NCBI RefSeq assembly: GCF_002902755.1
Contig: NZ_PPRS01000037.1
Location: 55,864-119,863, forward strand
From: Mammaliicoccus lentus
Lineage (GTDB): Bacteria > Bacillota > Bacilli > Staphylococcales > Staphylococcaceae
Direction of reading: 5' to 3'
Length of the DNA: 64,000 nucleotides
The notes below the pieces were generated by a model. The model made no database searches and was not told the DNA's origin. It worked only from the letters and a program-made list of their open reading frames with translations. The translations under genes were made by a program, and so were the position numbers. Within the stretch, counting starts at the first letter, position 1, and every line of letters starts with the position of its first letter. This document shows, piece after piece, positions 19,370 through 29,230 of this stretch.

Positions 19370-20722
19370 TCACACCTTTCTCACTTTCAATATAAATTCT
19401 GATCCAACACCTTCTTCACTTTTAACTTGTATGTCGATTTGATTTTTCGATGCAAGTTCTTTCGCAATTGATAAACCTAACCCAGATCCTCCAGACTGTC
19501 GAGATCTTGCTTTATCAACTCTATAAAACCTCGTAAATATTTTTTCAATATCCTCTTCAACAATCCCAGGTCCATAATCTTTAATTATGATTTCTATATA
19601 TTGAACTTTATCTGTAAGCTCTAAATCAATTTCTGATTGACTATATTTATATGCATTATCAAGAAAAATAGTCATCAACTGATTAAAGCTATCTTTATTA
19701 ATTTTTCCGACTAATGAATTTTCGGTTGTATATATATTGATTTTCCTTTGATAAACTTGTGAAAGTTTTTTAGTTAAACTCGAAACTTGTTCAATAATAT
19801 CAACTTTTGACAATTCAATGTCATGAAAAGTACGTTCTATTTTAGCTAAGTCTAGCATTTGTTCAGTTAAATATTTTAATCTTTTAGCTTCTTCATTAAT
19901 TGTATCAATACCTTCATCTAATAAATCAGGACGTGTTTTACCAAATCTTTTTAACATTTCACTGTATGAATTCATAACTGTTATCGGTGTTTTTAATTCA
20001 TGTGATGCGTTGAGTATAAATGCTTGTTGTTTTTCATCATGATCTTTTAAATTGAGCATCATTTCATTAAATGTATTCGAAAGTTCTTTCAACTCTTTCG
20101 TATCGTTATCATTTATATCGATTTTACTGTAATGCTTTGTTTCTCTCGTTTTATTCATTTGTTCAATGAGCTCATTAATTGGCTTCAAAATAATTTGCGT
20201 AATGATTCTATTCAAAAGAAATATAACGATTAGAATAATGATAGTCGAAACAATTAATATCCATTTTAAAATAGAAAAAGTTTCATATTTAAAATCGATA
20301 TTTTCAAATATTTGTAGATTGCTGACTTCACCATTTTTCCAAATAATCGGTAAGGATACCATAGCAAAATGATTGCCACTTTTTTCGACGACTTTTTTAT
20401 ATTGTTCATTTTTATATGATTCTGCTAAGTTTTTATACTTAACATCTGTTGAAATTTGAACGACACTTTTATTTTTTTGGTTAACTACTGTAATATATCC
20501 ATCAGAAAGTAAATAAGATTGCAAAACAGCTTCGGTATTAACATCAGTATCTGAAGTATTTTGCAACTCTTTCATAATATTAATGCCTCGACTTTCTAGC
20601 TGAGTTACTTCCGAGTCGAGTGAAACTTTTTGATAAACAAAATAAACAAATAAATTTATACAAATAACAACAATGACAATCATTACCGTTGTATAGAGTT
20701 GAATTTTCGTCCCTAGTTTCAT
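19370..20722 (-). CDS. Sensor histidine kinase (HAMP, HisKA, HATPase)
   Basis: 450 aa. TM1 at about 8-30, an extracellular loop of about 120 residues without a recognisable PAS motif, TM2 at about 151-171, HAMP to about 225, the phospho-accepting His241 in NASHELKTPITVM, and an ATPase domain with N (LDNAYKYS), G1 (DYGPGIV) and G2 (GGSGLGLSIAKEL) boxes. It is an OmpR-group partner for the adjacent regulator. The domain plan resembles both ArlS and YkoH; the PepSY neighbour favours YkoH. The signal is unknown. The transporter and glycerate kinase upstream suggest either a metabolite or an envelope signal. Confidence 0.93.
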   Translation of the reverse strand: MKLGTKIQLYTTVMIVIVVICINLFVYFVYQKVSLDSEVTQLESRGINIMKELQNTSDTDVNTEAVLQSYLLSDGYITVVNQKNKSVVQISTDVKYKNLAESYKNEQYKKVVEKSGNHFAMVSLPIIWKNGEVSNLQIFENIDFKYETFSILKWILIVSTIIILIVIFLLNRIITQIILKPINELIEQMNKTRETKHYSKIDINDNDTKELKELSNTFNEMMLNLKDHDEKQQAFILNASHELKTPITVMNSYSEMLKRFGKTRPDLLDEGIDTINEEAKRLKYLTEQMLDLAKIERTFHDIELSKVDIIEQVSSLTKKLSQVYQRKINIYTTENSLVGKINKDSFNQLMTIFLDNAYKYSQSEIDLELTDKVQYIEIIIKDYGPGIVEEDIEKIFTRFYRVDKARSRQSGGSGLGLSIAKELASKNQIDIQVKSEEGVGSEFILKVRKV

Positions 20723-20726
20723 AGAT

Positions 20727-21404
20727 TCATTCCTTTATCATATATCCAATACCTCTAACGCTAGATATCAAGGATATGTCATTTTGATCTAGTTTTTTTC
20801 TTAAATATCTGACATAAACATCAATAACATTCGTGTCGCCATAATATTCGTATCCCCACACCGCTTCAATAATTTGTTCTCTTGTTAAAGCTTGGTTTTT
20901 ATTCTGAATAAAGTACAACAATAAATCATATTCTTTTTGAGTTAAATTAACGAGTGATTCATTTATATATACTTCTCGGCTTAATGGATGAATATTTAAA
21001 TGTTTAAATTGAATTTCATTACGATTCTCTTCATTTGTTTCATTGTTTTGTTTTAAATGAACTCTAATTCTAGCGAGAAGTTCTTCTATTTCAAATGGTT
21101 TAGTCATATAATCATTTGCACCAGAATCTAAACCACTCACTTTATCCATCACTGCATCTCTAGCAGTTAACATAATAATTTTAATGTTACTATCCTCTTC
21201 CCTAATCCTTCTCAAAACCTCTAAACCATTTAATTCAGGAATCATGACATCCAATAAAACTAAATCAAAATGATTCGATTCAAACAGTTCTAAAGCCTGT
21301 CTTCCGGTATTCGCTATACTAATTTCATAATTTGCATACTCTAATTCCAATTGTATGACTCTAGCAATTTTCACTTCATCTTCAACAATTAAGATTTTTT
21401 CCAT
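20727..21404 (-). CDS. OmpR-family response regulator
   Basis: 225 aa. Receiver domain with the phosphorylation site D52 (LVLLDVMIPELNGLEVL), conserved acidic pair VEDE near the N-terminus and the switch Lys in MTKPFEIEELLARI. The C-terminal OmpR winged helix contains LTQKEYDLLLYFIQNKNQALTR across its strand-helix start and VIDVYVRYLRKKLD in the recognition helix. It lies 4 bp before the kinase start and 11 bp after the DASS transporter stop. It resembles ArlR but is embedded in a different gene context, so no ArlR name is given. Confidence 0.94.
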   Translation of the reverse strand: MEKILIVEDEVKIARVIQLELEYANYEISIANTGRQALELFESNHFDLVLLDVMIPELNGLEVLRRIREEDSNIKIIMLTARDAVMDKVSGLDSGANDYMTKPFEIEELLARIRVHLKQNNETNEENRNEIQFKHLNIHPLSREVYINESLVNLTQKEYDLLLYFIQNKNQALTREQIIEAVWGYEYYGDTNVIDVYVRYLRKKLDQNDISLISSVRGIGYMIKE

Positions 21405-21415
21405 GTCTCTTCTCC

Positions 21416-22795
21416 TTACCTAAGCGATAATCCAGTATATTGCCACCAGAAATAATAACACGCAATCATTATTAACATGTAAATAGGCATCAATATACCA
21501 CTTACTTTCGCTAAATCTATATTTTTAAATGGTTTTCGATCTTGTTCATAAAATAGCAGTAGCGCTTTTGAACTCACTGGAAAGGTAACGCAGTAATTTG
21601 TCCCTATCAAAGTCATGAAAACAACTGAAATGGGATTTAAATTGAACATATCACTAAATAATAAAAATAACGGAACAAAAACGACGGCTCGTGTAGTGTG
21701 ACTTGTTACATATAAATGTGATGTTACCGTTATTATAACAATTATGAGTAATACAACTAGTTCATTGATATTTTCGAATTGAGATAAATAACCGTATAAA
21801 TTTTTTTGTATATATTCTATAACCTTATATGATACAAGTAATTCACCAAGAGCGGTCGCACCTGCAACAAAAAATATTAAACTCCAAGAGATGCTTTTCA
21901 AACCTTGTTTCCATGAGATGACACCGATATTAGGTGCCATCATAACAACACTCATAGCAATCGTTATAAATGCAATATCAAACCCATGTAGAGATTCAGT
22001 TATCCATAAACTAATCGTTATAAATAAATATAACAATGTCTTTTTTTCTTTTGTACTTAATGGTTTATGTTTACTTTTCACTTCTTTAAAAGATGATTCT
22101 GAACCTGTATCGTTTTTAATAAAAAACAATTTCTTTATAATAAATAAACTGATAACACCCATTATGATACCAAATGGAAATCCCCATATAATAAAGTCTA
22201 CATAAGAAATCGTTTCATTCGTCTGACCTTTTAACAAACCAATACCCACGATATGACTTCCAGCACCGATTAAAGTAAGATTTGCCCCCATTAAAATAAG
22301 CACTGGTATCAATAATGCAAAATATTTTTGATTTGATTGAAATCTAGAAGCAAAAGCTTTATAAATTGGAATCATTGAAGCAGCTCTCCCCGATGTGGAA
22401 GGTACTAATATAGAAATTATTTGAACGATTATAAATAAAAATATATTCATCTTATTTTCTGTATGACATTTATTATCTATCCAATGAATTAATCTATCTA
22501 GTAAACCACTTATTTCAACAGCTGCGCCTATAATAAACGCACCAATCATGAGCCAAACAACATGCTCATCCATTGATTCAAATAATATTTTTTCAGGAAT
22601 ACCTAACAGTATACCTATTGTTAATGCTATAAATGCAGATAAACCTGCAGGCATATTCGTTAATAAAAATAGACCTAATGATAATACAAAGATGATCAAA
22701 CTAAGTTGACCTAAATAAGGTAAATCAATATATAAGAATACAACGATAGAAAATATAAAATATAAACACAGATAAACTATTTGCTTATTAGTCAT
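21416..22795 (-). CDS. DASS (SLC13)-family anion:sodium symporter
   Basis: 459 aa with about eleven hydrophobic segments. Two symmetric helical-hairpin regions carry SNT-like turns of the family (VPSTSGRAASMIPI near residue 132 and SHTTRAVVFVPL near 365). Relatives import dicarboxylates, sulfate or citrate. Its start codon overlaps the stop of a glycerate kinase by 4 bp (ATGA), implying tight co-expression. The best guess is uptake of glycerate or a related hydroxy-acid, but substrate identity cannot be read from the sequence. Confidence 0.88.
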   Translation of the reverse strand: MTNKQIVYLCLYFIFSIVVFLYIDLPYLGQLSLIIFVLSLGLFLLTNMPAGLSAFIALTIGILLGIPEKILFESMDEHVVWLMIGAFIIGAAVEISGLLDRLIHWIDNKCHTENKMNIFLFIIVQIISILVPSTSGRAASMIPIYKAFASRFQSNQKYFALLIPVLILMGANLTLIGAGSHIVGIGLLKGQTNETISYVDFIIWGFPFGIIMGVISLFIIKKLFFIKNDTGSESSFKEVKSKHKPLSTKEKKTLLYLFITISLWITESLHGFDIAFITIAMSVVMMAPNIGVISWKQGLKSISWSLIFFVAGATALGELLVSYKVIEYIQKNLYGYLSQFENINELVVLLIIVIITVTSHLYVTSHTTRAVVFVPLFLLFSDMFNLNPISVVFMTLIGTNYCVTFPVSSKALLLFYEQDRKPFKNIDLAKVSGILMPIYMLIMIACYYFWWQYTGLSLR

Positions 22796-23976
22796 TTAAC
22801 AACATCTTTTGCAGCGACCATTTGATTGCCTAAATTAATGCCTATTGTAATATGTCTCAAGGCATTTTCAGAACAATTTTCTAGCCATTTATCTGCGTCT
22901 AAAATTGAATTTTCTAACGTCGTAGGTTCTGGAATGATGCTACTAAATGCATCAATACCACTTTGATAATTAATCTTTGCATTATGACCTATTGTACCAG
23001 CAAAAGCAATAACTGGTTTTTTATGCATTTTTGCAATCCTTGCAACTTCAGATGGAATTTTTCCATTTGGTGTTTGAAAATCTATACATCCTTCTGCAGT
23101 TATAACTAGATCTGCATTTTGAATTGCATCTGAAATCTCTATATACTTCATAATAATTTCAAATCTTGGATGTAGACGGGCATTAAGGAATCCATATAAA
23201 CCTGCACCTAAACCACCTGATGCACCTCCACCATTCATTAAAGAAACATCCTCTTTTTTCAAACTTTTTATGAGTTTTGCAAGATGTTCTAGATTGTTAG
23301 ACAATAGTTCGACATTTTCAGGAGATGCACCCTTTTGCGGTCCATATACTCTTGCTACCCCTTTTTGTCCACACAATAAATTTGTCCAATTAACTGCTAC
23401 ATCTATGTCTACTAAATGTACTCTAGCATCCATATAACTCATATCAACCCCATAAATCCGATTTATTTCGCCTCCACCGTTTATAAATACAGCTTCACCA
23501 TTTTCATTTAAGAATTTTATACCTAACGCCTGAGCCATGCCTACTCCACCATCTGATGTTCCTGAATCACCACACCCAATCAGAATACGTTCTGCACCAT
23601 TATCCAATGCCTTAATAATCGTTTCACCTACCCCAAAAGTTGTCGTGTTTAATGGATTTCTCATTTTTTGTGGTACATGTCTCAACCCTGCAATTGCCGC
23701 CATTTCTATTACAGCTGTCTTTATACCATTTTCCTCAAAAACACCAAAGAAAGATTTTATAGGCTTACCAACCGGACCCATCACTTGTGTTTTTACTTTT
23801 TTACCTTCTTTTAGTTTTGTAATCGTATCTACAAAACCTTCTCCACCATCTACCATAGGAATAGTAGTGACATCATGATAAGGATTCACTTTGTTTATTC
23901 CTCTCGAAATAGAATTTCCAACTTCTTCGGCACTTAAGCTTTCTTTAAACCCTGAAGGTACAACTACAATTTTCAT
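22792..23976 (-). CDS. glxK: Glycerate kinase (GlxK/GarK family)
   Basis: 394 aa. Phosphorylates D-glycerate with ATP, feeding glycolysis as phosphoglycerate. Family marks include the N-terminal IVVVPSGFKESLSAEEV, PMVDGGEGFVDT, IGCGDSGTSDGGVGMAQALG, GGGASGGLGAGL and the C-terminal DLVITAEGCIDFQT..GKIP. First gene of a run with the DASS carrier, response regulator, kinase and PepSY protein. It has GGAGGAAA before the ATG. A terminator for rbfA lies 110 bp upstream, so it must have its own promoter in 23977-24082, where I see only weak candidates. Confidence 0.94.
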   Translation of the reverse strand: MKIVVVPSGFKESLSAEEVGNSISRGINKVNPYHDVTTIPMVDGGEGFVDTITKLKEGKKVKTQVMGPVGKPIKSFFGVFEENGIKTAVIEMAAIAGLRHVPQKMRNPLNTTTFGVGETIIKALDNGAERILIGCGDSGTSDGGVGMAQALGIKFLNENGEAVFINGGGEINRIYGVDMSYMDARVHLVDIDVAVNWTNLLCGQKGVARVYGPQKGASPENVELLSNNLEHLAKLIKSLKKEDVSLMNGGGASGGLGAGLYGFLNARLHPRFEIIMKYIEISDAIQNADLVITAEGCIDFQTPNGKIPSEVARIAKMHKKPVIAFAGTIGHNAKINYQSGIDAFSSIIPEPTTLENSILDADKWLENCSENALRHITIGINLGNQMVAAKDVVK

Positions 23977-24082
23977 TTTAATTTCCTCCTCTATTTGTAC
24001 TTCGCTATCTTTAACTTATCTACAATGTACATTTACATAGTTCACAAACAATTAGAGGAAAATTAAAAATTGATTAAAAAGA

Positions 24083-24131
24083 AAAAACACCCAATAAATT
24101 CACGTTAAATGTGAAAATATCGGGTGTTTTT
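24083..24131 (-). terminator. rbfA terminator
   Basis: A long interrupted stem (AAAAACACCC ... GGGTGTTTTT with an inner CAC/GTG pairing) is followed on the minus strand by a T-rich run, 20 bp after rbfA. Confidence 0.8.
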
Positions 24132-24151
24132 CTTTTAAATATTATAATGTT

Positions 24152-24496
24152 TTATTCGTTACGATTTAAATCTTGAATCATGCGTTCGATTTTATTACCG
24201 TAGTCAATTGATTCATCGTATTTAAAGTGTAACTCTGGTAAGATACGTAATTTCATACGGCTTCCAAGTTCGGATTTAATAAATCCTTTTGCTTTTTCTA
24301 AGCCTTCGAATGTTTCTTCTTTTTCTTTATCTGACCCCAATACTGTTAAATAAACAGTAGCATGTGATAAATCACCTGGTAGTTCAACATCAGTAATTGT
24401 TAAGAAACCAACTCTAGGGTCTTTAAGCTTGTTATTTATTATATCCATAAGTTCTTTTTTCATTTGTTCTCCAACACGTTCAGAACGAATACTCAT
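24152..24496 (-). CDS. rbfA: 30S ribosome-binding factor A
   Basis: 114 aa. Late 30S maturation and cold-adaptation factor, binding near the 16S 5' end. The KH-like fold begins [26 protein letters not shown] and carries the conserved [21 protein letters not shown]. In related genomes it is sandwiched between infB and truB; here it stands alone, with its own promoter and terminator. Confidence 0.97.
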   Translation of the reverse strand: MSIRSERVGEQMKKELMDIINNKLKDPRVGFLTITDVELPGDLSHATVYLTVLGSDKEKEETFEGLEKAKGFIKSELGSRMKLRILPELHFKYDESIDYGNKIERMIQDLNRNE

Positions 24497-24544
24497 TAAA
24501 ATTCACCTCTTTATTAGTCATTACGACTATCTATACAATTATTT

Positions 24545-24553
24545 ATTATAACA
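24545..24553 (-). promoter_or_regulatory. rbfA promoter (extended -10)
   Basis: The minus strand reads TGTTATAAT, a consensus extended -10, about 50 bp before the rbfA start; a TTTTTA at the -35 distance is weak. It fits the separation of rbfA from infB in this genome. Confidence 0.6.
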
Positions 24554-24602
24554 CATGCCATAATGCTTAAAAAGATAATCGTTTGCACGTTTAAAAAGTT
24601 TA

Positions 24603-25577
24603 TTAAAAATTATTAATTTTATTATAAATGATACTTCTAGCTTCTTTCCCTTCTTCAATTGGAAAGATTGGGAATACATGATTTTGGTTCACATATTCAT
24701 GATAGGCAACTTCGTTTGAAAATTTTTGAAGTTTTTCTTTAAACAATCTAATATCCGGCAACAATATTTCTCTTGTGCCTACAAAAATAGTCATAGGAGG
24801 CAGTGATTGCAAATCTCCATATATAGGTGATAATAAATGATGATTTTTATTCGTATGGCCACACCATAAATCACCACAAAATTGTAAACTTTCAATATCA
24901 AGCATTGGATCGCTTTGTTGCAGTTCTTCTGTAATATCTTTGTTATCCATATTCATATCTATCCAAGGTGAAAGTAAAAATGCATGAAGCGGTTGCTTAA
25001 TGTGTTGTTCTTTTAATAATTGCATAAGTCCTACAGCTAATCCGCCACCTGCAGAATCACCAATAATAACAACTTCCTCGTGTTCTTCAATCATGCGTCT
25101 ATATAAATCAATGATTAACTCATATGATCTAATAAATATTTGATTCGGCGCTTTCGGATATATAGGTACTTCCACTTTTAAATTTACAGTTTTAGCAAGT
25201 TCGTCTATAAATTTATGATGATAAATGGTTGGTTGGTGTATATAAGCGCCACCATGCAAGTGTAAAATACCTACTTTTGAGTTTAAGTTAGAGTTATATG
25301 TTAATACTTGCATTTCGTCAATTTGATATTCATTTATTTTTGTTTTAGGTTTAAATAATTTTGGTAAGGTATATCGTTTTTCATTTTCCTCATATAATTC
25401 ATTTACAAACTCAGATTTAGATTCATAACTTTCATATTTAGGAAATGTATTTTGCGCTACGATCATCCATTCAACGATTTGACTTTTCATACTTCTTTTA
25501 GATAATTTTTTAACAACATACTGACTAGCTACTAAGCTAGCACCAATAGTAATTACACCTTTTGCCCAGGTTTTCAT
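24603..25577 (-). CDS. Alpha/beta hydrolase, hormone-sensitive-lipase (type IV) family
   Basis: 324 aa from the ATG at 25577, which has GGAG at 9 nt; the ATG two codons earlier is too close to it. An N-terminal hydrophobic stretch may anchor it to the membrane. HSL-family marks are the oxyanion motif HLHGGAYIHQP, the nucleophile elbow GDSAGGG, an Asp region (VGTREILLPDI) and a catalytic His in QNHVFPIFP. It is likely a carboxylesterase on short or medium acyl esters; the natural substrate is unknown. It sits just upstream of rbfA and downstream of lysE, in the accessory block. Confidence 0.9.
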   Translation of the reverse strand: MKTWAKGVITIGASLVASQYVVKKLSKRSMKSQIVEWMIVAQNTFPKYESYESKSEFVNELYEENEKRYTLPKLFKPKTKINEYQIDEMQVLTYNSNLNSKVGILHLHGGAYIHQPTIYHHKFIDELAKTVNLKVEVPIYPKAPNQIFIRSYELIIDLYRRMIEEHEEVVIIGDSAGGGLAVGLMQLLKEQHIKQPLHAFLLSPWIDMNMDNKDITEELQQSDPMLDIESLQFCGDLWCGHTNKNHHLLSPIYGDLQSLPPMTIFVGTREILLPDIRLFKEKLQKFSNEVAYHEYVNQNHVFPIFPIEEGKEARSIIYNKINNF

Positions 25578-25659
25578 GTACATCTACTCCATATTAATTG
25601 ATATTAAATTTATTCCCTTAAATATACTTAAATATTCATAAAATAACAAATATTACCTA

Positions 25660-26274
25660 TTAAAAAATAAGAGTAAGAATGTTTTTTAGTATAATTAAGG
25701 CAACGATGAAGATAACAATACTTGAAATTTTATTCAAATATATAATCCATTTACCTGTTTTATCAACTGTTCCAACGGTTTTACCTAAAATCGCTAATAA
25801 AATAAACCAAAGCCATGAAATCAAAATAGTGGATGCTGTGAAGATAAATTTATCTAATCCTTCATAAACTGAAGCACTTGTACCAATTACACCAATTGTA
25901 TCCATGATAGCGTGGGGATTTAATAATGATACTGATATCGCAAACCCAACTTGTTTTTTAGCAGACATAGAAGGCTGATATTCCAAACTTTGAGGTTTTT
26001 CCTTCCATAATACAATCCCCATATAAATTAAAAATATAAATCCTATTATATATACAACAAGTTGTAATACCGGAAATGATAATAGAACAAGCGATACGCC
26101 TAATACTGCTAATAAAATTAAAAGCGTGTCACATAGACCTGCAGTAATAATTACAGGTATTGTTTTTCTAATTTGTTTATGATTAGCGCCTTGATTAAAA
26201 ATAAACACATTTTGTGCACCTAAAGGTAAAATTAGACCAAGCGCTAATAATAAACCGTGTAAAAAAGCAGCCAC
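25660..26274 (-). CDS. LysE-family amino-acid exporter
   Basis: 204 aa with five to six membrane segments. The LysE/ArgO signature appears as LPLGAQNVFIFNQG near the N-terminus, and ISVSLLNPHAIMDTIG follows the central loop. It probably exports basic amino acids such as lysine or arginine. Start is GTG with AGGAGG 8 nt upstream. That ribosome site lies inside the left copy of a 125-bp direct repeat, whose other end holds the last codons of the glycosyltransferase gene now 4.8 kb away. So lysE probably once followed that gene directly. No LysG-type regulator is adjacent. Confidence 0.92.
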   Translation of the reverse strand: MAAFLHGLLLALGLILPLGAQNVFIFNQGANHKQIRKTIPVIITAGLCDTLLILLAVLGVSLVLLSFPVLQLVVYIIGFIFLIYMGIVLWKEKPQSLEYQPSMSAKKQVGFAISVSLLNPHAIMDTIGVIGTSASVYEGLDKFIFTASTILISWLWFILLAILGKTVGTVDKTGKWIIYLNKISSIVIFIVALIILKNILTLIF

Positions 26275-26277
26275 TAT

Positions 26278-26402
26278 TTTTTCCTCCTAAAATAAGAATC
26301 GTCTTTAAAAACATATGATTCTTATTTTACTATTCAGAAAACTTCTATGCTACTATAATTTTGATTTTGTATTGTTTTTATGATTACTGTTCCTGCTTTT
26401 TT
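26278..26402. repeat. 125-bp direct repeat, left copy
   Basis: Identical over all 125 bases to 31120-31244 (fixed offset 4842); the match ends sharply at both sides. It contains the lysE ribosome site at one end, a hairpin at 26289-26328 (AAAATAAGAATC / GATTCTTATTTT), and at 26334-26402 a dead copy of the last 22 codons plus stop of the glycosyltransferase gene. It marks the left edge of the malY-malX-rpiR-ant(6) cassette. Confidence 0.97.
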
Positions 26403-26451
26403 CAGTTTATACTTTGAAGGAAGTATATCAATAAATGTGTCAGCCTATTTC

Positions 26452-27621
26452 TTATCCTTTATAAATACTTAACTTTAATCTATTCAAACCTTCTAATACT
26501 TTAGATTTTGGACAACCAATATTATATCTCAAGAATAGCTGTCCATTTCCTCCATAAGTTTTACCATCCATAATAGCGACATTACCTATCTTAATTAAAC
26601 GCTCTTGCAATTCATCCATAGTCATATTCAACCCTGAAATATCTAACCAAAGTAGATAAGTTGATTCAGGATATACTAGTTTAATTTCTGGTAAATTTCT
26701 TTCCAAGTATTCTTGTACAAGCTTAATATTTTCATCAATGTAATTATTTAATTCTTCTACCCATTCACTACATTCATTATATGCGGTAATTGTTGCTTCC
26801 ATTCCCATTATACTCGGAGATGATAAACCATCTCTTTGTTTTAGATACCGTAAGAATATATTACCATCTTCTAAATCTGGTATTAATACATAAGCAAAAA
26901 GTAATCCTGGAAAGTTAAAAGTTTTACTACCGCTAGTTACAATAGCAATATTTTCGATGCTTTTTTTAAATAAAGGTATATGATTGTATTCTTTACGAAC
27001 AATATCCATATGAATTTCATCAGAAATAATGTAGACATCATGTTTTCGACATAACTCTATTAATGTCGTTAATTCATCAACACTCCAAACTCTACCAGTT
27101 GGATTATGAGGAGAACAAAGTAACAGTATTTTATTATTTGATTTTGATAATAGTTCTTCTAAATATATAAAATCTATTGAATAGTAACCATCTTTGTAAA
27201 TCAAATCATTCTGTACAACCGTTCTATTATTTTCTTTTATGACATTAAAAAACGCATCATATGCTGGAGTTTGTATGATTACACCATCATTTTCATTCGA
27301 TTTCATTTTGATTAATTGTGAAATTGCATATATAACAGTTGGAGTGTAATAAATCCAATCTTTTTCTATTTTGATATTAAATCTTTTCTGATACCATGTT
27401 TCAATAGAATTTTTAAATTCTTTATGATTCCATCTTGTATAGCCGAACACTGGATGACTCATTCTTTCATTCAACCGTTGAATTACTTGTTTGGGCAAAG
27501 CGAAATCAGTATCTGAAATAGTAAAAGGTAATAGACCACTTTGGCCAAATCGATCTTGTACATAGTCCCACTGAGTACAGTTTGTACCTTCTCTATTAAT
27601 AACCTCATCAAAATTATACAT
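26452..27621 (-). CDS. malY: MalY/PatB-family PLP-dependent C-S lyase or aminotransferase
   Basis: 389 aa, fold-type I PLP enzyme. The family N-terminal SDTDFALPKQVIQRL, the substrate-contact VFGYTRW, the CSPHNPTGRVW turn, SDEIHMDIV with the PLP-contacting Asp, and the Schiff-base Lys in TSGSKTFNFPGL are all present. Members cleave cystathionine or cysteine conjugates; E. coli MalY also represses the maltose system by a separate activity. It lies 19 bp after the PTS gene, the same malX-malY pairing as in E. coli, so the two probably share a promoter. The symbol is by context and family. Confidence 0.9.
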   Translation of the reverse strand: MYNFDEVINREGTNCTQWDYVQDRFGQSGLLPFTISDTDFALPKQVIQRLNERMSHPVFGYTRWNHKEFKNSIETWYQKRFNIKIEKDWIYYTPTVIYAISQLIKMKSNENDGVIIQTPAYDAFFNVIKENNRTVVQNDLIYKDGYYSIDFIYLEELLSKSNNKILLLCSPHNPTGRVWSVDELTTLIELCRKHDVYIISDEIHMDIVRKEYNHIPLFKKSIENIAIVTSGSKTFNFPGLLFAYVLIPDLEDGNIFLRYLKQRDGLSSPSIMGMEATITAYNECSEWVEELNNYIDENIKLVQEYLERNLPEIKLVYPESTYLLWLDISGLNMTMDELQERLIKIGNVAIMDGKTYGGNGQLFLRYNIGCPKSKVLEGLNRLKLSIYKG

Positions 27622-27640
27622 ATAACTATCCTTTCTAACA

Positions 27641-29197
27641 CTAAATTATTGCATCAAGTTGCTTTCTAACTGTCGTAACTCTTGTTCCAATAATAATTTG
27701 TACATTTTGTTTATCTAAATGAACAACTCCTAATGCACCTAATTCTTTTAACTTTTCATCATCAACTTTTTCTGCATTTTCAAGCACTAACCTTAATCTC
27801 GTAATACAATTGTCTATGCTCAGTATATTTTCTGAACCACCTATTGCTAGTAACATATCACTTGCAACATTATCTCCATGGGCAGAGTTATCTGTTTCAC
27901 TATTTGATTCATTTTTATCAACAGTACGTCCAGGAGTTTTTAAATCAAATTTAAGAATAACTGTTTTAAATACAAAGTAGTAAATAACAAACCATACTAT
28001 ACCTACTATAATAACTAGCCACCATTTCGTATAACTTCCTTGCATAACTCCAAATATTAAGAAATCAAGTACACCACCATCAGTGTTACCAATTGTAACA
28101 CCAAGAACATTCATTACCATAAACCCTAAACCTGTCATAACAACATGGAATATCCATAGTAATGGGCTAATAAATAAAAATAGAAATTCGATAGGTTCAG
28201 TTATTCCTGTTACAAAAGCAGCAACAAAACCTGATATTAGTAAACCTTTTATTTTATGTCTATTTTCCTTAGGTGCTGCATGATAAATAGCTAATGCTGC
28301 TGCAGGTAATCCAAACATGAAGGTAGGCATTTTACCTTGAGATAAAAACGCAGTAACATTTGAAGATATAGGTATATTATTTTGCAATTGTGCATAAAAT
28401 ATATTTAAAGCTCCAAAAACATCTTTACCATCTACAACTAAATGTCCCCCTACTTCAGTGAACCTTACCATAGATACTAAAATATGATGTAAACCAAAAG
28501 GTAGTAATAACCTTTCTCCTGCTCCAAATAAGAATGGTCCGAATACACCAGAATGTTGGATAAGGGATCCCACACTACTTATAATCATTCCAAAGAATGG
28601 CCATATAATAGGAATAATTAGACCCACAACAGCTAGTACAAGCGAAGTTACAATTGGTACAAATCTTACTCCAGAAAAGAAAGCAAAACTATCAGGTAAT
28701 TGTGTATAACTGAATTTATTATGTAATTTATATACAATTAATCCGGAAATAATACCTCCTAGTACTCCCATTTCTAAAGTCTGTATACCTAATACCATGC
28801 TTTGACCAGCTTGTTGTAGCTTATCAGAATCTGCTAATTGATTAGTTTCAATTAAGTAAAAATTAATTGATAAATTCATAATTGTATAACCAACAAATCC
28901 AGAGAAAGCAGCGACTCCTTTCTCGTGCTTAACAAGACCTATTGGTATAGCAATTGCAAATAACACAGGCAAATATGTAAAAGCAAACCCACCAATTGTT
29001 GCTAAAAATTTCAATACAAGTTGAATCATATTATTTTCCAAAATTGGAAATACATCAATCATTGATTCACTAGTAAAAGAACTTCCAATTCCTAAAATTA
29101 GACCCATAAAAGCTAATAATGCAACGGGTAACATAAAAGTCTTTCCCATATTTTGAAGAAAATCCCAGACACTACTTTGTTTTTTATTTCCCATCAT
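27641..29197 (-). CDS. malX: PTS EIICB, glucose/maltose (MalX-like) family
   Basis: 518 aa from the ATG at 29197, which has AAAAGGG at 8 nt. The EIIC part has about ten membrane segments, with the conserved GFVGYTIMN region, GLHHILVSMVRF and an IGNTDGGVLDF substrate-site loop. A linker of about 30 polar residues leads to the EIIB domain with the phosphorylated Cys in ENILSIDNCITRLRL. There is no EIIA, so a glucose-type EIIA from elsewhere must donate phosphate. Substrate is uncertain: MalX can pass glucose and maltose, but its true sugar is unsettled. It is probably controlled by the RpiR regulator just upstream and by CcpA. Confidence 0.92.
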   Translation of the reverse strand: MMGNKKQSSVWDFLQNMGKTFMLPVALLAFMGLILGIGSSFTSESMIDVFPILENNMIQLVLKFLATIGGFAFTYLPVLFAIAIPIGLVKHEKGVAAFSGFVGYTIMNLSINFYLIETNQLADSDKLQQAGQSMVLGIQTLEMGVLGGIISGLIVYKLHNKFSYTQLPDSFAFFSGVRFVPIVTSLVLAVVGLIIPIIWPFFGMIISSVGSLIQHSGVFGPFLFGAGERLLLPFGLHHILVSMVRFTEVGGHLVVDGKDVFGALNIFYAQLQNNIPISSNVTAFLSQGKMPTFMFGLPAAALAIYHAAPKENRHKIKGLLISGFVAAFVTGITEPIEFLFLFISPLLWIFHVVMTGLGFMVMNVLGVTIGNTDGGVLDFLIFGVMQGSYTKWWLVIIVGIVWFVIYYFVFKTVILKFDLKTPGRTVDKNESNSETDNSAHGDNVASDMLLAIGGSENILSIDNCITRLRLVLENAEKVDDEKLKELGALGVVHLDKQNVQIIIGTRVTTVRKQLDAII

Positions 29198-29230
29198 TTT
29201 GCACACCCTTTTGTTCTTTTATTATTCATT

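Noticed and set aside
20727..22795. ArlRS identity for the two-component pair
   Set aside because: Domain layout is similar, but gene context (PepSY, DASS, glycerate kinase) differs and I cannot compare full sequences; left unnamed.
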